Source of the DNA: CAYJMQ01 sp964392415
GTDB lineage: Bacteria > Bdellovibrionota > JACOXK01 > 2-02-FULL-40-11
NCBI GenBank assembly: GCA_964392415.1
Contig: CAYMPL010000088.1
Location: 1 to 6,085 of the forward strand
Direction: 5' to 3'
Length of the DNA stretch: 6,085 bases
Shown here piece by piece: positions 4,901 through 6,085 of the stretch. A model generated the notes under the pieces. It did not search any database. It was given only the letters and a program-made list of their open reading frames with translations, and was not told where the DNA came from. The number at the start of each line of letters is the position of its first letter. The stretch's first letter is position 1. A program made the position numbers and the translations under genes.

Positions 4901-6085
4901 CTCATATAACCGCAACTGGGGCAGTAGGTGCAAGCTTCTTCATGTTTGAAGAGGGTTTTGCATTCGGGGCAGATGAGATCTGAGACACGCGTGTCCGAAT
5001 CTTTGGGAGGGATATTTAAAACCTGTGTCTCCTTGGAACGATCGCGAAAGACAGTGATTCCTTTGCATCCCAGTTCATAGGCGAGTAAGTAGGCTTTGCG
5101 AATATCTTCGGTCGTAGCATCATGGGCAAGATTTACGGTTTTACTCACAGCAGAGTCACTATATTTCTGAAAGACCGCCTGCATACGGACATGCCACTCG
5201 GCGGAAATTTCATGAGCGGTTGGAATCCCTTCGGGATGAACTTCGGGGAGCTTTTCTCCCTCTAAAACCTCCTTGATATATGATCGTGCAAAAATAGGCT
5301 CAATCCCGCTTGAACATCCTGCAATGAGGCTCAAGGTTCCCGTGGGGGCGATCGTTGTTACCGTCGCGTTTCTCAGCGGTTTTTGTCCAGCTTTATCATA
5401 GATGGAGCCTTTGAAGTTCGGAAAAGCCCCTCGTTTCGAAGCAAGTTCTTCGGATGCCTCCATGGCGGTCTTTTGAATAAAAGACATCAGCTTATCTGCG
5501 AGATCGAGTGCGGCCTGACTGTCGTAGCGGATCTTTTTCTTCGCAAAGAGATCGGCGAGCCCCATCACCCCAAGTCCGATTTTTCGATTGGCTTTCGTGA
5601 TCGCTTCAATTTGCGGAATCGGATAGGCATTGGCATCGATGACATTATCAAGAAAATGAACAGCTGTTTTTGTGATTTTCGAGAGTTTTTCCCAGTCAAT
5701 TTCGCCGTCTTTTAGAATGGTATTGAGATTGATCGATCCGAGATTGCACGATTCGTACGGCAAAATTGGTTGTTCGCCGCATGGGTTAGTACTTTCAATT
5801 TTGCCTATGTGCGGGGTAGGGTTCTGCTCATTGACTTTGTCAATAAACACAAGGCCAGGATCCCCTGTTTTCCATGCCGCTTCTACGATTTGGTTGAAGA
5901 GATCTGCGGCATTGAGCTCCTCAACCACAGCTGCTGTCTGGGGATGGATGAGCTTATAATTTTCATTTCTTTTTACCGCTTTCATGAACGCGTCTGTGAC
6001 CGCAACAGAGATGTTGAAGTTGACAAGTCCACCGCTTTCTTTGCAATGAATGAATTCAACAATATCGGGGTGGTCGACATTTAAA
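4891..6085 (-). CDS. nrdJ: Vitamin B12-dependent (class II) ribonucleotide reductase, C-terminal part
   Basis: Reduces ribonucleotides to deoxyribonucleotides with adenosylcobalamin as radical source, independently of oxygen. The gene runs off the right edge. The frame stays open to the last bases, where LNVDHPDIVEFIHCKESGG and NFNISVAVTDAF are typical RNR sequence, so the ATG at 5985 is internal. About 397 residues are visible. Counting from that Met: N67-P-C69-G-E71 holds the radical cysteine and catalytic Asn/Glu. C80, eleven residues later in YESCNLGS, matches the second redox cysteine of the Thermotoga maritima enzyme; its partner lies upstream of the window. APTGTLSLIAGCSSGIEP (213-230) and AVSKTVNLAHDAT (279-291) are further family motifs. 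The tail has C339, C342, C352, C355, C358 and C363, the cysteine-rich end seen in many NrdJ proteins. Between VLEGEKL and TAHEISAEWH a segment of about 35-45 residues usual in the family appears to be missing. The stop overlaps the next gene by 10 bp. Confidence 0.96.
   Translation of the reverse strand, partial: LNVDHPDIVEFIHCKESGGLVNFNISVAVTDAFMKAVKRNENYKLIHPQTAAVVEELNAADLFNQIVEAAWKTGDPGLVFIDKVNEQNPTPHIGKIESTNPCGEQPILPYESCNLGSINLNTILKDGEIDWEKLSKITKTAVHFLDNVIDANAYPIPQIEAITKANRKIGLGVMGLADLFAKKKIRYDSQAALDLADKLMSFIQKTAMEASEELASKRGAFPNFKGSIYDKAGQKPLRNATVTTIAPTGTLSLIAGCSSGIEPIFARSYIKEVLEGEKLPEVHPEGIPTAHEISAEWHVRMQAVFQKYSDSAVSKTVNLAHDATTEDIRKAYLLAYELGCKGITVFRDRSKETQVLNIPPKDSDTRVSDLICPECKTLFKHEEACTYCPSCGYMRCY

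Noticed and set aside
4901..4933. TTG start at 4933 for the small membrane protein
   Set aside because: It would overlap nrdJ by 43 bp and add a non-hydrophobic leader before the helix; the ATG at 4900 gives a normal short overlap.
5985..5985. ATG at 5985 as the true start of nrdJ
   Set aside because: The frame continues upstream to the window edge with conserved RNR sequence (VDHPDI, NFNISVAVTDAF), so this Met is internal.
5383..6084. Three plus-strand frames opposite nrdJ
   Set aside because: Antisense to catalytic motifs of NrdJ, overlapping each other in different frames, with no protein resemblance.

Overview
The window looks like a piece of a bacterial chromosome carrying housekeeping genes. 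It uses the standard code with TGA stops and is moderately AT-rich. Both ends fall inside genes: a damaged ZIP transporter on the left and the 5'-truncated class II ribonucleotide reductase gene nrdJ on the right. The odd length and two broken ends would fit a whole short contig from a draft or metagenome assembly, but that is inference. The lineage cannot be fixed from sequence alone. A short methionyl-tRNA synthetase, a B12-dependent reductase and an in-gene palindromic repeat would suit a Gram-negative lineage of deltaproteobacterial or candidate-phylum type, but I would not name a phylum.

Layout: positions 48-599 on the plus strand hold the C-terminal two thirds of a ZIP-family metal transporter whose 5' end is closed by stops in all three frames. 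Everything from 579 to the right edge is one tightly packed minus-strand block. In transcription order it is nrdJ (partial), a small one-helix membrane protein, tmk, holB, metG and tatD. nrdJ and the small gene overlap by 10 bp. The next four junctions are all 4-bp ATGA overlaps, so this is almost certainly one translationally coupled operon whose promoter lies outside the window. The order tmk-holB-metG-tatD is a known bacterial arrangement. nrdJ and tmk supply DNA precursors, holB encodes a clamp-loader subunit, metG charges tRNA and tatD is a metal-dependent nuclease.

Most notable is a short palindromic repeat (3224-3350, core 3248-3315) inside holB and read in frame. It supplies about 42 residues exactly where the delta' subunit should carry its AAA+ lid domain, and the usual lid motif is not visible. 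A second oddity is an apparent loss of about 35-45 residues from a normally present segment of NrdJ, with two small hairpins at the junction. No tRNA, rRNA, CRISPR array, insertion sequence, convincing promoter or terminator was seen, and there is no gene-free stretch longer than 300 bases.
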